Shown here: piece by piece, positions 8,477 through 18,493 of the stretch | How positions within the stretch are numbered: position 1 is the stretch's first letter | How the letters are laid out: each line of letters begins with the position of its first letter | Origin: Pontibacter harenae | GTDB lineage: Bacteria > Bacteroidota > Bacteroidia > Cytophagales > Hymenobacteraceae | Length of the DNA: 64,000 nt | Direction: 5' to 3' | Assembly (NCBI RefSeq): GCF_020907245.1 | Contig: NZ_JAJJWH010000014.1 | Location: 50,642 to 114,641, forward strand | The notes under the pieces: model-generated | Databases searched by the model: none | The model's input: the letters and a program-made list of their open reading frames with translations, nothing else | What the model was told of the DNA's origin: nothing | Position numbers and translations under genes: made by a program

Positions 8477-9661
8477 TTATTCCACAAACAGCACCAGCCC
8501 TTTTAGATATTCGCCTTCTGGATGAAAAATAGAAATAGGATGATCGGCAGGCTGGGAAAGGTGGTGCATAATTTTGATGTTCCGACCTGCCTCTATAGCT
8601 GCAGCCATCACTGTGTTATTAAAAAGGTATTTGTCTACCACCTGAGAACATGAGAAGGTGAATAATATGCCACCAGGCTTGATCTTTTTCATAGCCTCTG
8701 TATTGAGTCGCTTATAGCCCATGAGTGCGTTATGTCTCACATTCTGGCTTTTTGCGAAAGCAGGAGGGTCTAGAATGATAACATCGTAGCGATCTTCTTT
8801 GCCTTTCAAAAACTCAAAAGTATCAATCGCAAAAGCCTCATGCTTTTCTGGTGCTTGACTTAACGATGCGTTTTTATCCGTCAGTTCAATGGCCTTTTTA
8901 GAGCTGTCTACAGAATGTACTTCGGCAGCACCAGCATTAAGTGCATACACAGAGAAGCCTCCTGTATAGCAGAAAGTGTTTAGCACTTTCTTGTCCTTCA
9001 CATACTGGCCTAGCAATGTACGGTTTTCGCGCTGATCAATAAAAAAGCCCGTTTTCTGGCCGCTTTCCCAATCCACAAAGAAGCGATTGCCGTTTTCCAA
9101 CACCTCTGTACCTGCTGATGATTCTCCGTAGAGGTAACCATTAACGGCATCAACGGGTGCTTTTTGTGGCAGTGATTCAGCACTCTTGTCATATACCGCT
9201 TTCAAGGCACCACCGTATACTTCCTGCAGTGCCTCGGCTATTTGCTCTCTTACCAGATACATGCCTACAGAGTGCGTCTGTACTACGGCCACATCTTTGT
9301 AAACATCCACAATTAAACCAGGTACTCCGTCTCCTTCTGCATACAGCAAACGATAAACATCCGTGTCCGCACTGTCTAAGAGTCCAAGGCGCTTTCTGTA
9401 GTCATAGGCTTGCTGCACCATGCTTTTCCAGAAACTATAATTGGGCTCTACCTGATCAAAAGAAAATACACGAACGGCAATTGAACCTGGCGCAAAGTGG
9501 CCAAGCCCTAAAAACTCTCTTTTATGGGAGTAAACCTCCACTACATCACCTTCTGCCACTTCACCATCAATTTTTCTAATGGCTCCCGAGAAAACCCACG
9601 GGTGGAAACGCTTCAAAGAATTTTCTTTACCTGGTGCCAGGTATAACTTTGTTATAGACAT
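8477..9661 (-). CDS. RlmI-like class I rRNA (cytosine-C5) methyltransferase
   Basis: This 394-residue enzyme resembles RlmI, which methylates a cytosine of 23S rRNA. It has an N-terminal PUA-like RNA-binding domain (about residues 1-75, with the HPWVFSGAI motif) and a C-terminal SAM-dependent domain with NTFCYTGGFS and the motif IILDPPAFAKS. The frame is open upstream to 9709, but the family N terminus (MSITKLYLAPGK) begins at the ATG at 9661, and a TAATTTTG promoter box at 9707-9714 would place the transcript start downstream of the longer start. Confidence 0.88.
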   Translation of the reverse strand: MSITKLYLAPGKENSLKRFHPWVFSGAIRKIDGEVAEGDVVEVYSHKREFLGLGHFAPGSIAVRVFSFDQVEPNYSFWKSMVQQAYDYRKRLGLLDSADTDVYRLLYAEGDGVPGLIVDVYKDVAVVQTHSVGMYLVREQIAEALQEVYGGALKAVYDKSAESLPQKAPVDAVNGYLYGESSAGTEVLENGNRFFVDWESGQKTGFFIDQRENRTLLGQYVKDKKVLNTFCYTGGFSVYALNAGAAEVHSVDSSKKAIELTDKNASLSQAPEKHEAFAIDTFEFLKGKEDRYDVIILDPPAFAKSQNVRHNALMGYKRLNTEAMKKIKPGGILFTFSCSQVVDKYLFNNTVMAAAIEAGRNIKIMHHLSQPADHPISIFHPEGEYLKGLVLFVE

Positions 9662-9706
9662 GTATATTTTACTTCTTACTGTGTTTCTAATGCTAATTAT
9701 AAGTGC

Positions 9707-9714
9707 CAAAATTA
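9707..9714 (-). promoter_or_regulatory. Candidate -7 promoter element (TAATTTTG)
   Basis: The minus strand matches the Bacteroidota -7 consensus TAnnTTTG 46 bases upstream of the ATG at 9661. No convincing TTG partner is seen at the expected distance upstream. Confidence 0.4.
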
Positions 9715-9864
9715 ACTAAAAGATTCCACTCCCATGAATAATTCACAATTCTGCTGTTAATCAGGCTGCTTCAATAATACAAATAGCTAAAAAAAGGTAC
9801 ACCAAACCACTTATGTAACGTAGCTTGACATACCCTTTCTCTTAAAAAAATGAATAATTATTTT

Positions 9865-11088
9865 CTATCTTCTGTCTGTTTTGTCATTATCCAACCTGTT
9901 TGGAAGGTCGATATGCTCAACCCGTTCTACACGGTCAGCATTTTCTACTCGGTTTGCCCGATCAACTGGCACAGGTGGAATTGGAGGCGTTGGTTGTGAT
10001 GGCTGGTGCACCACTGTTGGTTGCTGGCTTATTTTACTTGCTGTTCTGTTCCAGTCGCCTGACTTTTCAGAACGTTTTTCTTTTTTTGAATTACTGTTGC
10101 CGATAAGCGCTACTGCTGCTGCACTAGCTGCTGCCACTACGGCACCAGTAATTAGCGGGTGCATAGCAGCACGTGTATAAAGGCTGGTCTTCATCACGTG
10201 GCCTTCGTAGTTGCCATACATGCGTCCACCTTCGCCTGATGTATGCAAGCCGCCTACGCGGAGCTGTGCTGGCTTATCTTTCACCTGCATCTTTGACATC
10301 ATTGTTTCGCCTGCCCAATCCATAATGCCTGGCGCAAACTTGTTTGTGGTGCTCATAGCCTTGCCTCCGCTACCTACTAAAATATCGCGCATAGGATGGG
10401 TCGCAACATGCAGAATAGCATTGGCAACTTCTTCTGGAGCATATACTGGAGGTGGAAGCGTTAATTCACGATCGGTGTAGTTTTGGGCATGTTCTGGGTA
10501 AGGAGTATTAATACCCGAAGGTTTAACAAGCGTAACCGATACAGGCGCCTTGTCTTCTTCTAATTCTATACGCAAGGAATCTGTAAAACCTTTTACAGCG
10601 TGTTTACTCGCTGAGTACATGCCTTGAAGCGGAATGGAAACATCTGAAAGGACGCTACCAATGTTGATGATTGCACCGCCACGATTTCTGAGGTGCTTAG
10701 CAGCCGTGGTAGAACCATATACAAGGCCCCAGAAGTTGGTGTCGAACATGCGGCGGTTGTCTTCGTCGCTTACTTCTTCTAATCTTCCGTAAATGGATAC
10801 ACCTGCATTGTTTACCCAAGTATCGAATCCGCCAAAGGTACTAATGGCAGCATCTGCAATCTTAAGTATGTCTTGCTGATTTCCTACATCTGCTACTACA
10901 TAGATGGCCTGGCCACCTGCATCGTTAATCTCTTGTGTTATGTCTGCTAAAGCAGCTCCGTTACGGGATGCTAGCACGAGTTTAGCACCTTTTACAGAAG
11001 CCGCCCTGGCTGTTGCTAACCCTATTCCACTGGATGCTCCTGTTAATACAATTACTTGCTCATTGAGCGGTTTTAATTTAACTGCCAT
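9865..11088 (-). CDS. SDR family oxidoreductase with unusual C-terminal tail
   Basis: The first about 250 residues form a classical short-chain dehydrogenase: TGASSGIG cofactor motif at residues 16-23, NNAG, and the YSASK active site. The substrate is unknown. The protein is 407 residues, about 150 longer than the core. After the catalytic domain come a linker, a hydrophobic stretch (about 313-331, Ala/Val-rich), a basic KKEKR patch, a Pro-rich segment and a final Asp/Arg/Asn-rich tail. The tail suggests membrane attachment or protein contacts. The gene is monocistronic. Confidence 0.85.
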   Translation of the reverse strand: MAVKLKPLNEQVIVLTGASSGIGLATARAASVKGAKLVLASRNGAALADITQEINDAGGQAIYVVADVGNQQDILKIADAAISTFGGFDTWVNNAGVSIYGRLEEVSDEDNRRMFDTNFWGLVYGSTTAAKHLRNRGGAIINIGSVLSDVSIPLQGMYSASKHAVKGFTDSLRIELEEDKAPVSVTLVKPSGINTPYPEHAQNYTDRELTLPPPVYAPEEVANAILHVATHPMRDILVGSGGKAMSTTNKFAPGIMDWAGETMMSKMQVKDKPAQLRVGGLHTSGEGGRMYGNYEGHVMKTSLYTRAAMHPLITGAVVAAASAAAVALIGNSNSKKEKRSEKSGDWNRTASKISQQPTVVHQPSQPTPPIPPVPVDRANRVENADRVERVEHIDLPNRLDNDKTDRR

Positions 11089-11243
11089 ATTAAGTTTGTT
11101 TTGTGTTTTAGATCCGTAAAAAAAATGATATTACTTTTTTATACGGGATAAACAGGCAAATCAGTTATGGCAAATTTGAATAAAGGGTTAGCAACTTCTT
11201 GTTTATCAATTACTACAAATACAAAATAGTCGCATTATATAGG

Positions 11244-11822
11244 CTAAACAACTATTTTTAATTGCACTAAATTTTCGTAAAGCTTCTGAACTGGCAGGCC
11301 AACCACATTAAAGTAAGTGCCTTCAATTTTCTCAATTCCAATCATCCCAATCCATTCCTGTATACCATAAGCACCTGCTTTATCGAAAGGTTTGTAATGC
11401 TGTATGTAATAGTTGATTTCGGCATCCGTCAGTTCTTTAAAGTAAACGGTGGTGCTATCGTGAAAAACTGTTTTTCCTTCTTTCATCAGAACACAAACAC
11501 CCGTAATCACTTCGTGTGTCTGGCCAGAAAGTGCGCGAAGCATAGCATACGCTTCCTCAGCAGAGGCTGGTTTGTTCAAAATCTTATCGTCCAGGCAAAC
11601 AATGGTATCTGCCGTGATTAACGCCTCCTCCTGTAAATCTTCTTTGTAGGCGTCTGCTTTGTGCGATGCCAGGAATTCTGCTACCTCTTCGCGCTTTAAG
11701 GTATCAGGAAAATCTTCAGATACTTCTTTTACACGCACCTCAAACGTAAGACCGAGGCTAGCTAATAGTTCTTTTCTGCGAGGGGAGTTAGAGGCAAGCA
11801 GCAGAGGCCGAGATAAATTCAT
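11244..11822 (-). CDS. Maf family nucleotide pyrophosphatase
   Basis: Maf proteins hydrolyse non-canonical or excess nucleoside triphosphates (dTTP/UTP type in the YhdE branch). The motif SNSPRRKELL is near the N terminus, with ADTIV and NKP following as expected. The start used is the ATG at 11822, giving 192 residues; the open frame reaches 11915, but that extension lies inside the upstream DUF1015 gene and does not look like Maf. The gene overlaps the DUF1015 gene by 35 bases, so translation of the two is probably coupled. Confidence 0.9.
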   Translation of the reverse strand: MNLSRPLLLASNSPRRKELLASLGLTFEVRVKEVSEDFPDTLKREEVAEFLASHKADAYKEDLQEEALITADTIVCLDDKILNKPASAEEAYAMLRALSGQTHEVITGVCVLMKEGKTVFHDSTTVYFKELTDAEINYYIQHYKPFDKAGAYGIQEWIGMIGIEKIEGTYFNVVGLPVQKLYENLVQLKIVV

Positions 11823-13086
11823 CTTCTTTAATTGAGCTAAATAAAAATCCGCAAATAACTTTAGGGTAGAAGTACGTAGACTTCTGAGGCATGATAGCGC
11901 CACTGTAGCAAACACGCTTCACTTCATCCATCGAAATTTCGTTTGTGATGATGGCCATTCTGGCTTTACCAGTACTAACACTGCTGATACATTCTGTGAA
12001 GTTTCGCACAAAATGTAAGCCGCTGTAGTTACGCTGCGACTGCCTGTAGATACCCAGCACTTTCTCGAAGATGAAATAGTGCATCACTGTCAGATCCAGG
12101 TCTTTCACCTCCTTCGGAAAATTCCAGTCTATGTGCTCGTGCACTTCAGGCTTTAGGCGCAATTTATAGCTATTGCCACTCAGGTATAGCCCAAAAGCCC
12201 ACTTTTTACCCACTATCACTTCATTTAATTTAAAAGGATCTTCTTTGGGCGTGATGGAAAAATAATGGCTAAGTTTATCTAAGAACTCTTCATCTGTCAA
12301 GTTTATGCTGTCCAAAACTCTGTGAGTAGGAAAGATGCGCAGATCGTCGTTCTCAGAGTTTGACAGATACATCAGGTGGTAATTGTAAGCCTCAAAACCT
12401 GTATGATTTGGGTTTAGCGCCATCATCTTATTGCGATACTCCAAAGACCCCTCGTATCGGTGATGTCCGTCAGCTAGTAAGATTTGCTTTTCTTCTAGTG
12501 TAGTTAAGAATAGCTTTATCACTTTCAAATCATGAATGACAGAAAGCACATCCCGTACGCCCTGATAATCTTCTGTTTCATAAATAGGCGTTTTTATACT
12601 TTCATCCATGTAAGGTTCCAGTACAAAAGCAGCGTCAGTATAAAGGCCATGGGTAGGGCTGGAGTTTAGAAGCGTTTCTTCCAGCAACTGAATCCGATCA
12701 TTGACAGAGCTTGGAATCGTGTTCTCGTGGCGGAGTAAAATGCCCTCTTTCCAGTCGTAGGCTTTTATGTTACAGACAAAACCTTTTCGGCAATACTCTT
12801 TGGTGCTGCCAGCTAGCTTATAATATTGGTAGTAAACATAAATGCCTGGTAAAGCATCTTGCTTTAATATACCTTCTGCTTTCCATTTCTCCAGCAGCCT
12901 GGCTGCATCCTGAGCAGGCGTATCTCCGCGCGGAACAGAAAGGTGTATACTGTTGAGGCTGTTGCGGTAAAGCGCCTCTCGCTGCTTATCAGACACAACA
13001 TCAAATAGGGGAGCGGTAAGGGCATCAATCGAGTCAGTAAGGCTTTGGTTATAGCGCCAGGCTTTGAAGGGTAATATTTCAGCCAT
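11788..13086 (-). CDS. DUF1015 family protein
   Basis: This 432-residue cytoplasmic protein matches the DUF1015 family: it opens MAEILPFKAWRYN and carries the conserved LADGHHRYE motif in the middle. The biochemical role of the family is not established as far as I know. Its end overlaps maf by 35 bases, and it lies 33 bases downstream of pdxH, so pdxH, DUF1015 and maf probably form one minus-strand transcript. There are no signal peptide or membrane segments. Confidence 0.88.
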   Translation of the reverse strand: MAEILPFKAWRYNQSLTDSIDALTAPLFDVVSDKQREALYRNSLNSIHLSVPRGDTPAQDAARLLEKWKAEGILKQDALPGIYVYYQYYKLAGSTKEYCRKGFVCNIKAYDWKEGILLRHENTIPSSVNDRIQLLEETLLNSSPTHGLYTDAAFVLEPYMDESIKTPIYETEDYQGVRDVLSVIHDLKVIKLFLTTLEEKQILLADGHHRYEGSLEYRNKMMALNPNHTGFEAYNYHLMYLSNSENDDLRIFPTHRVLDSINLTDEEFLDKLSHYFSITPKEDPFKLNEVIVGKKWAFGLYLSGNSYKLRLKPEVHEHIDWNFPKEVKDLDLTVMHYFIFEKVLGIYRQSQRNYSGLHFVRNFTECISSVSTGKARMAIITNEISMDEVKRVCYSGAIMPQKSTYFYPKVICGFLFSSIKEDEFISASAACL

Positions 13087-13119
13087 GAAGGGTTTATTTT
13101 GTTTAATATAAAATGAAAC

Positions 13120-13770
13120 TCAAGGAGCAAGTCTTTTTATGCTCCAGTTTTCACTTTCTAGCTCGAAAAGGATACGATCATGCAGGCGATTTGGTCGGCC
13201 TTGCCAAAACTCAACACGGTCTGGTTGCAAGGTATAGCCACCCCAATGGTCTGGCCGCGGCACTTCTTTTTCTTCTGAAAACTTCTCAGTAAAGCTTTTG
13301 TCAGCTTCTTCTAAAACATCTCTGTTGGCAATAACCTGGCTCTGCGGCGAAGCCCAGGCACCAATTTGGCTACCGATGGGCCTGCTATGAAAGTATGTGT
13401 CTGAAGTTTCGGGTGACACACGTACAATGGAACCCTCAATACGTACCTGTCGCTCCAGCACAGGCCAGAAAAACGTAAGGGCGGCAAAAGCATTTTGCTC
13501 CATTTCTTTGCCTTTGCGGCTGGCATAGTTTGTAAAAAATGTAAAGCCTTTTTCTGAAACATCCTTCAGAAGCACAACCCTGGCAGAAGGTCTACCCGTA
13601 GTATCGGCAGTAGACAGCACCATGGCAGTAGGTTCATCGGCTTCGGAGACAATAGCCTCATCTAGCCAAGCGTTGAATTGTTCTATAGGGTTGTTGGCTA
13701 CGGAAGCCTCTGTCAGTTCTTGTTTCGAGTAATTCTTGCGTATAGCGGCAAGGTTATGTGTTGGTGCCAT
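13120..13770 (-). CDS. pdxH: Pyridoxamine 5'-phosphate oxidase
   Basis: PdxH is an FMN enzyme that oxidises pyridoxine or pyridoxamine 5'-phosphate to pyridoxal 5'-phosphate. The protein is 216 residues, the normal length. The C terminus carries the family signature, including WGGYTLQPDRVEFWQG and RLHDR, which form part of the FMN and substrate site. The ATG at 13770 has a purine-rich AAGAG sequence a few bases upstream. It is probably the first gene of a three-gene unit with DUF1015 and maf. Confidence 0.95.
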   Translation of the reverse strand: MAPTHNLAAIRKNYSKQELTEASVANNPIEQFNAWLDEAIVSEADEPTAMVLSTADTTGRPSARVVLLKDVSEKGFTFFTNYASRKGKEMEQNAFAALTFFWPVLERQVRIEGSIVRVSPETSDTYFHSRPIGSQIGAWASPQSQVIANRDVLEEADKSFTEKFSEEKEVPRPDHWGGYTLQPDRVEFWQGRPNRLHDRILFELESENWSIKRLAP

Positions 13771-13785
13771 ATTTTCTCTTTAAGC

Positions 13786-13793
13786 CAAAATTA
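13786..13793 (-). promoter_or_regulatory. Candidate -7 promoter element for pdxH (TAATTTTG)
   Basis: A TAnnTTTG match lies 16 bases upstream of the pdxH ATG on the minus strand. The upstream -33 element is poor, so this is a moderate call. Confidence 0.4.
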
Positions 13794-14009
13794 TAAAATT
13801 AATCGCTGCTGCTAAATTATAAAAAGGCATCGTTGGCTGCACATACGCTTTCGGTTTATGTATGGGTTCGTTTGAGGAGTTGCGATAAAGTGCCTTCTTC
13901 ATCTCTACACTTAGTAAATCTTTGCGTAAGAAAGAGTACAAGAATTGCATGTTCTTATAAATAGCTTTATCTTAAAGAGAAATGGTGAAGCCTAAAACAT
14001 AAAGGAGAT

Positions 14010-14579
14010 ATGGAAGAGAGCAGACTAGATTTACCACATAATGGAAGTATACTTATATCTGAGCCTTTTATGGGTGATCCTAATTTTGAGCGCACTGTTA
14101 TACTACTGTGCGGTCACAATGAGGAAGAGGGAACTGTTGGATTAGTGTTAAATCGAATGTCTAACCTAAAACTCTCAGATGTTATTGACGTTTACAACGA
14201 TTCTTTTGATGCGGTACTTGGCATAGGAGGACCTGTACAGTACAACACGCTGCATTATGTGCACCGCCTGGCGCATTTGCCTCAGGCGTTGCAGTTAAGC
14301 AACTATGTTTACTGGGGCGGTGACTTTGAGGCTCTTAAAACAATGATAGGAGCAGGCCTTGTTCAAGAGGATGATATCAAGTTCTTTTTGGGCTATTCTG
14401 GCTGGACACCAGGGCAGTTACAGGAGGAAATTGATAAAAATGTTTGGATAGTTAATAACAATGCTACAGATAATTTATTTAATTTGGAGGCAGATAACCT
14501 ATGGCGCAACATTTTACGCGAGATGGGGGGCAAGTATAAAGTACTGTCGAACTACCCTGTTGACCCACGCTTAAACTAG
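14010..14579 (+). CDS. YqgE/AlgH family protein
   Basis: This 189-residue cytoplasmic protein belongs to the YqgE/AlgH family. The N terminus SGSI-like segment followed by ISEPFMGDPNFERTVILLC is diagnostic. No biochemical activity is firmly established for the family. The start has one of the best Shine-Dalgarno sites in the window (AAGGAG, two bases before the ATG by the short spacing GAT-AT). It lies upstream of the DUF349 gene with a gap of about 30 bases, so the two may be cotranscribed. Confidence 0.9.
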   Translation: MEESRLDLPHNGSILISEPFMGDPNFERTVILLCGHNEEEGTVGLVLNRMSNLKLSDVIDVYNDSFDAVLGIGGPVQYNTLHYVHRLAHLPQALQLSNYVYWGGDFEALKTMIGAGLVQEDDIKFFLGYSGWTPGQLQEEIDKNVWIVNNNATDNLFNLEADNLWRNILREMGGKYKVLSNYPVDPRLN

Positions 14580-14608
14580 TGTGGTAAAATTTGAGAAAAA
14601 CTGCTGAC

Positions 14609-16771
14609 ATGACAACTGAAAACCAAAATATGGACGCTGCTGGAGCAGAGGCAAACAAGCCTCAGAATCAAGATGCCACTAATCAGAATCCTCAGGATAC
14701 TAGTACACCTAGGGGCATTGTAGAACAAAGATTAGCTGAAATCAATAACCGTGATCAAGTAGAGCAGGAGTCATCTGCTGCTGAACCACCTAAAGAGCAG
14801 CAGCCTGAAATAAAGCCAGAATCAACAACGGCAGCGGAAGAAACTACTGTGTTTGAACGTGAGGAAGTGATGGCAAATGCTATCTTGAATACAGAAGAAC
14901 CAGAGACTTCGGCTCCCGAGGTACCTTTGGCCCAAGCAACTAAAACAGAAGAGGCAGCTCCTGTCGTAAATACTACAGAACAAACTTCTCCTCAGTCTGC
15001 GCCTGTTGCCCAAGCGAACAACCTACACGAAGAGGATGAAGAAGAGCATGAGGAGCACGAAGAAGCTGACTATAGCCAGTTCTCGATAGACGAGTTACGC
15101 AGTCAGCTAAACTCTATTTTAAAAGGTGCGGATGCACGCAAGAGAGGTAGAGTTATAAATGAACTGCAACGCCACTACGAGCTGAAGTTTAATGCAGAAA
15201 AGCAAGAGGCACTCGAGCGTTTCAAAGAAGAAAGCGGATCTGAAGAAGGATTTGCTTATCATGCTCCGAAAGAACACCAGGATATAGAAAACCTGCTGAC
15301 TGCTTATAGAGAAGCTAGGTACCACGAGCGACAAAACCAGGAAGAGCAGCGCCAGCGCAACTTAGAACGAAAGCAAGAGCTACTAAGCAGGCTACGTCAG
15401 CTTGTAGAATCTGCTGAGACCAAGAGTAGCAGCGATGAGCTGAAAAAACTGCAAGTTGAGTGGAAAGAAATTGGACCTGTACCAGCTGGCGAAGCCCAGG
15501 AACTGTGGAACTCATACCACGCGCTGCTGGATATTTTCTACAACAACCGCAGTATTTTCTTCGAACTGAAAGAGCTTGACAGAAAGCGTAATCTGGATGC
15601 AAAACTGCAGTTGATAGAGCGAGCACAAGCTTTGGCTAACGAACCATCTATTAATAAAGCACTGCAGGAACTACGCCACCTGCATGATGAGTGGAAAAAC
15701 ATTGGCCCTGTGCCGAATGACCAACGCGACCCGATTTGGGAGCGTTTCATCAATGCATCAGAAAAAATACACGAACACAGACGCAGCTACCAGGAGCAGC
15801 GCAGGGAGCAGGAAACTGTTAATCTAACCAAGAAGCGTGCTTTACTGGAGCAACTAATGGGCTACCAAGACTTCAAAACTGACAGGATTAACGATTGGCG
15901 CGATAAAACTGACGAAATTCAGAAATTGAAAGAAGAATGGGATGCTGCTGGCTTGGTACCGAAAGAGTATGCCGAAGAAATAAACAAAAGTTTCTGGACA
16001 AACTATAAGGCTTTTTTCCAGCATAAGAACCAGTTCTTTAAGAGCCTAGACGAGCAGAAAATGCAAAACCTGCGCTTGAAGACCGAACTTTGTGAAGAAG
16101 CAGAGAGCTTGAAAGAAAGTGAAGACTGGAATGCCACCAAAGAGAAGCTTATTCAGCTTCAGAAAAAATGGAAAACCATTGGCCGCGTACCTGATAAGCA
16201 TTCTGATAAAATATGGCAGCGTTTCCGTTCTGCTTGCAACGAGTTTTTTGATCGGAAGCAAAGCCATGAGCAGGTTAAGACAGCGGAAATCGAAAAACAG
16301 TCGGCGGAGAAATATGAACTTTGCGACCGCATCAGTGAAAAGCTTTCGCAGCCTAACACAACTGCAACGGTGCAGGAATATAATGTTTATGTAGAACAGT
16401 GGAGAGCATTGGATACAAACAAGCGCAGCAGCGCAAAGCTTGAGGAGAAGTTCCTGGCACTGATGGAGAAATTCTTGGAGAGAGTAACTGATTTGTCTGC
16501 AGAAGAACGTACCAGCACCTTCGTGAAGCTGCAGGTAGAACGCCTAAAGCATAGCCCTGATGCATCGCAAAAGCTACAGCAGAAGGAGCATTCTATCCGT
16601 CGTGAAATAACGCAGTTGCAAAACGACATACAGACGCTAAAAACAAATATTGAGTTTTTTGCCAACTCTAAAAACGCTAATAAGCTTAGAGAAGAGTATG
16701 AAGGCCGTATAACCGAGGCTCAAACGCGCATAGATATGCTTTATAAGCAGTGGGAGGCCTATAGAGGTTAA
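14609..16771 (+). CDS. DUF349 repeat protein
   Basis: This large (720-residue) cytoplasmic protein has a disordered acidic, Glu/Gln/Pro-rich N-terminal third (about residues 1-165), and then at least four DUF349 helical repeats (WKxIGPVP-type motifs near W290, W370, W440 and W520), ending in a coiled coil. DUF349 proteins are widespread in Bacteroidota; the role is not known. The open frame begins at a TTG (14591), but the ATG at 14609 is preferred. An ATG at 14633 is also possible because the N terminus is poorly conserved. Confidence 0.85.
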   Translation: MTTENQNMDAAGAEANKPQNQDATNQNPQDTSTPRGIVEQRLAEINNRDQVEQESSAAEPPKEQQPEIKPESTTAAEETTVFEREEVMANAILNTEEPETSAPEVPLAQATKTEEAAPVVNTTEQTSPQSAPVAQANNLHEEDEEEHEEHEEADYSQFSIDELRSQLNSILKGADARKRGRVINELQRHYELKFNAEKQEALERFKEESGSEEGFAYHAPKEHQDIENLLTAYREARYHERQNQEEQRQRNLERKQELLSRLRQLVESAETKSSSDELKKLQVEWKEIGPVPAGEAQELWNSYHALLDIFYNNRSIFFELKELDRKRNLDAKLQLIERAQALANEPSINKALQELRHLHDEWKNIGPVPNDQRDPIWERFINASEKIHEHRRSYQEQRREQETVNLTKKRALLEQLMGYQDFKTDRINDWRDKTDEIQKLKEEWDAAGLVPKEYAEEINKSFWTNYKAFFQHKNQFFKSLDEQKMQNLRLKTELCEEAESLKESEDWNATKEKLIQLQKKWKTIGRVPDKHSDKIWQRFRSACNEFFDRKQSHEQVKTAEIEKQSAEKYELCDRISEKLSQPNTTATVQEYNVYVEQWRALDTNKRSSAKLEEKFLALMEKFLERVTDLSAEERTSTFVKLQVERLKHSPDASQKLQQKEHSIRREITQLQNDIQTLKTNIEFFANSKNANKLREEYEGRITEAQTRIDMLYKQWEAYRG

Positions 16772-16832
16772 AAATTTTCCTTCTGAGAATCAAAAGCTTA
16801 GTAGTATATGCTGAAAAAAGTTTGCAGAGGTG

Positions 16833-16863
16833 TTTGAAGAATTAAAATATACGAATACCTTTG
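16833..16863 (+). promoter_or_regulatory. Bacteroidota-type promoter for the tRNA-Thr pair
   Basis: TTTG at 16833-16836 and TACCTTTG at 16856-16863 are separated by 19 bases. This is an exact match to the Bacteroidota housekeeping consensus (TTTG at -33, TAnnTTTG at -7). Transcription should start near 16870, about 28 bases before the first tRNA. Confidence 0.8.
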
Positions 16864-16897
16864 CAACGCTTTAAAACAATAAAGCATACCAGAGTAA

Positions 16898-16970
<73 letters not shown>

Positions 16971-17030
16971 CATCTCCAAAAAAAGCTTATGTTTGTACTG
17001 CATCAGCTTTTTAGTAAACATACAGTACAA

Positions 17031-17103
<73 letters not shown>

Positions 17104-17110
17104 CATCTGA

Positions 17111-17140
17111 AAAGCCACTAACCTTTGTTAGTGGCTTTTT
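17111..17140 (+). terminator. Intrinsic terminator after the tRNA pair
   Basis: A perfect 12-base-pair stem (17111-17122 with 17127-17138) with a CTTT loop is followed by a T run, 7 bases after the second tRNA. It is a textbook rho-independent terminator. Confidence 0.9.
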
Positions 17141-17326
17141 CATTTTAGTAGCTATTGCTAATTTCATCAGCCCGCCTGCTCGTAGTTTAGTAGTTCCTTT
17201 CTCGAATGGTTGAAAGCCACTGCTGCTATTTCCTTCTCTTGTACTATTTGCACAAATAAGTCGCCGTTATGTTTTATCAGGTATAATCGCTTATTTTGAG
17301 CTTAGATAAATCAGCGCAATACGGCT

Positions 17327-18493
17327 ATGCAACTCATAGAGGTGAACTCTCCCCAACTGGTAAAGGAATTTTTGATGGTGCCAGTTAGACTTTACAAGAA
17401 AGACCCTAACTATATCCGTCCTCTCGATCAGGATGTTGAAAATGTTTTTAATCCTAAAAAAAACAAACTCCTCAGAACTGGGGAAGCTGTTCGTTGGCTG
17501 TTGCAAGACAACCAGGGGAAGTATATTGGCCGCATAGCTGCATTTATCAATACAAAGACTGCTAAAACATACGAGCAACCAACGGGCGGTATGGGCTTTT
17601 TTGACTGCACCGACAATCAGGAAGCTGCAAATATATTGCTTGATGCCTGTAAGGAGTGGCTGCAGTCTCGTGGTATGGAGGCAATGGACGGCCCCATTAA
17701 CCTAGGGGATCGTGATAAATGGTGGGGGCTGTTGATCGACGGTTATTATCCGCCTACCTACTGTATGCATTACAACTACCCATACTACCAGAGGTTGCTA
17801 GAAAACTACGGATTTCAAATATACTTTAAGCAGTACACTTACCACCGCATGGTAGATACACCGCTTTCCCCAGAGTTCAATGAAAAGGCACAGCGGATAT
17901 TAAGAGATACCAACTACCAGTTCCGCCACATGGATCTAAAGCAGGTAGAGAAGTTTACAGAAGATTTTAGAGTTGTTTATAATAAAGCCTGGACGAAGCA
18001 CGAGGGTGTAAAGGGCATGAGCGAAGCGCAGGCTGCTGCCATTATGCGCACCTTAAAACCGATCATAGACGAACGCCTGATGTGGTTTGCTTACTACAAC
18101 GAAGAACCAATAGGTTTTTTCCTGTCTATACCAGAGCTGAACCAAATATTTAAGTATAACAATGGTAAGATGGACCTGTGGGGCAAGCTGAAGTTTGTAT
18201 TTAACCGCTGGAGAGGAGTATGCAAGACCATGTACGGTATCGTGTTTGGTATTACGCCTGAACACCAGGCTAAAGGCGTAGAGGCTGCTATGATTTATGC
18301 TGCCGGGCAGGTAGTTCAGAATAATCCTTCTATGCCTTACGTTGACTTGCAGATGAACTGGATAGGGGACTTTAACCCGAAGATGATGAAAGTGGTGGAG
18401 CAGATTGGAGGCAGTATTTACAAAACACATGCTACCTTCCGCTATCTTTTCGACAGGACCAAAGAGTTTAAGCGAATGCCTATCATAAGGTAA
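17327..18493 (+). CDS. Conserved protein, GNAT-like acyltransferase fold suspected
   Basis: This 388-residue soluble protein resembles a family common in Bacteroidota that is usually left hypothetical. The N-terminal half begins VPVRLYKKDPNYIRPL and has a DGPINLGDRDKWWGLLIDG motif. The C-terminal half has a stretch (GIVFGITPEHQAKGVEAAMIY, in part) that looks like the acetyl-CoA-binding turn of GNAT enzymes. Substrate is unknown. Its last 11 bases overlap the end of the convergent ion-channel gene. Confidence 0.65.
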   Translation: MQLIEVNSPQLVKEFLMVPVRLYKKDPNYIRPLDQDVENVFNPKKNKLLRTGEAVRWLLQDNQGKYIGRIAAFINTKTAKTYEQPTGGMGFFDCTDNQEAANILLDACKEWLQSRGMEAMDGPINLGDRDKWWGLLIDGYYPPTYCMHYNYPYYQRLLENYGFQIYFKQYTYHRMVDTPLSPEFNEKAQRILRDTNYQFRHMDLKQVEKFTEDFRVVYNKAWTKHEGVKGMSEAQAAAIMRTLKPIIDERLMWFAYYNEEPIGFFLSIPELNQIFKYNNGKMDLWGKLKFVFNRWRGVCKTMYGIVFGITPEHQAKGVEAAMIYAAGQVVQNNPSMPYVDLQMNWIGDFNPKMMKVVEQIGGSIYKTHATFRYLFDRTKEFKRMPIIR

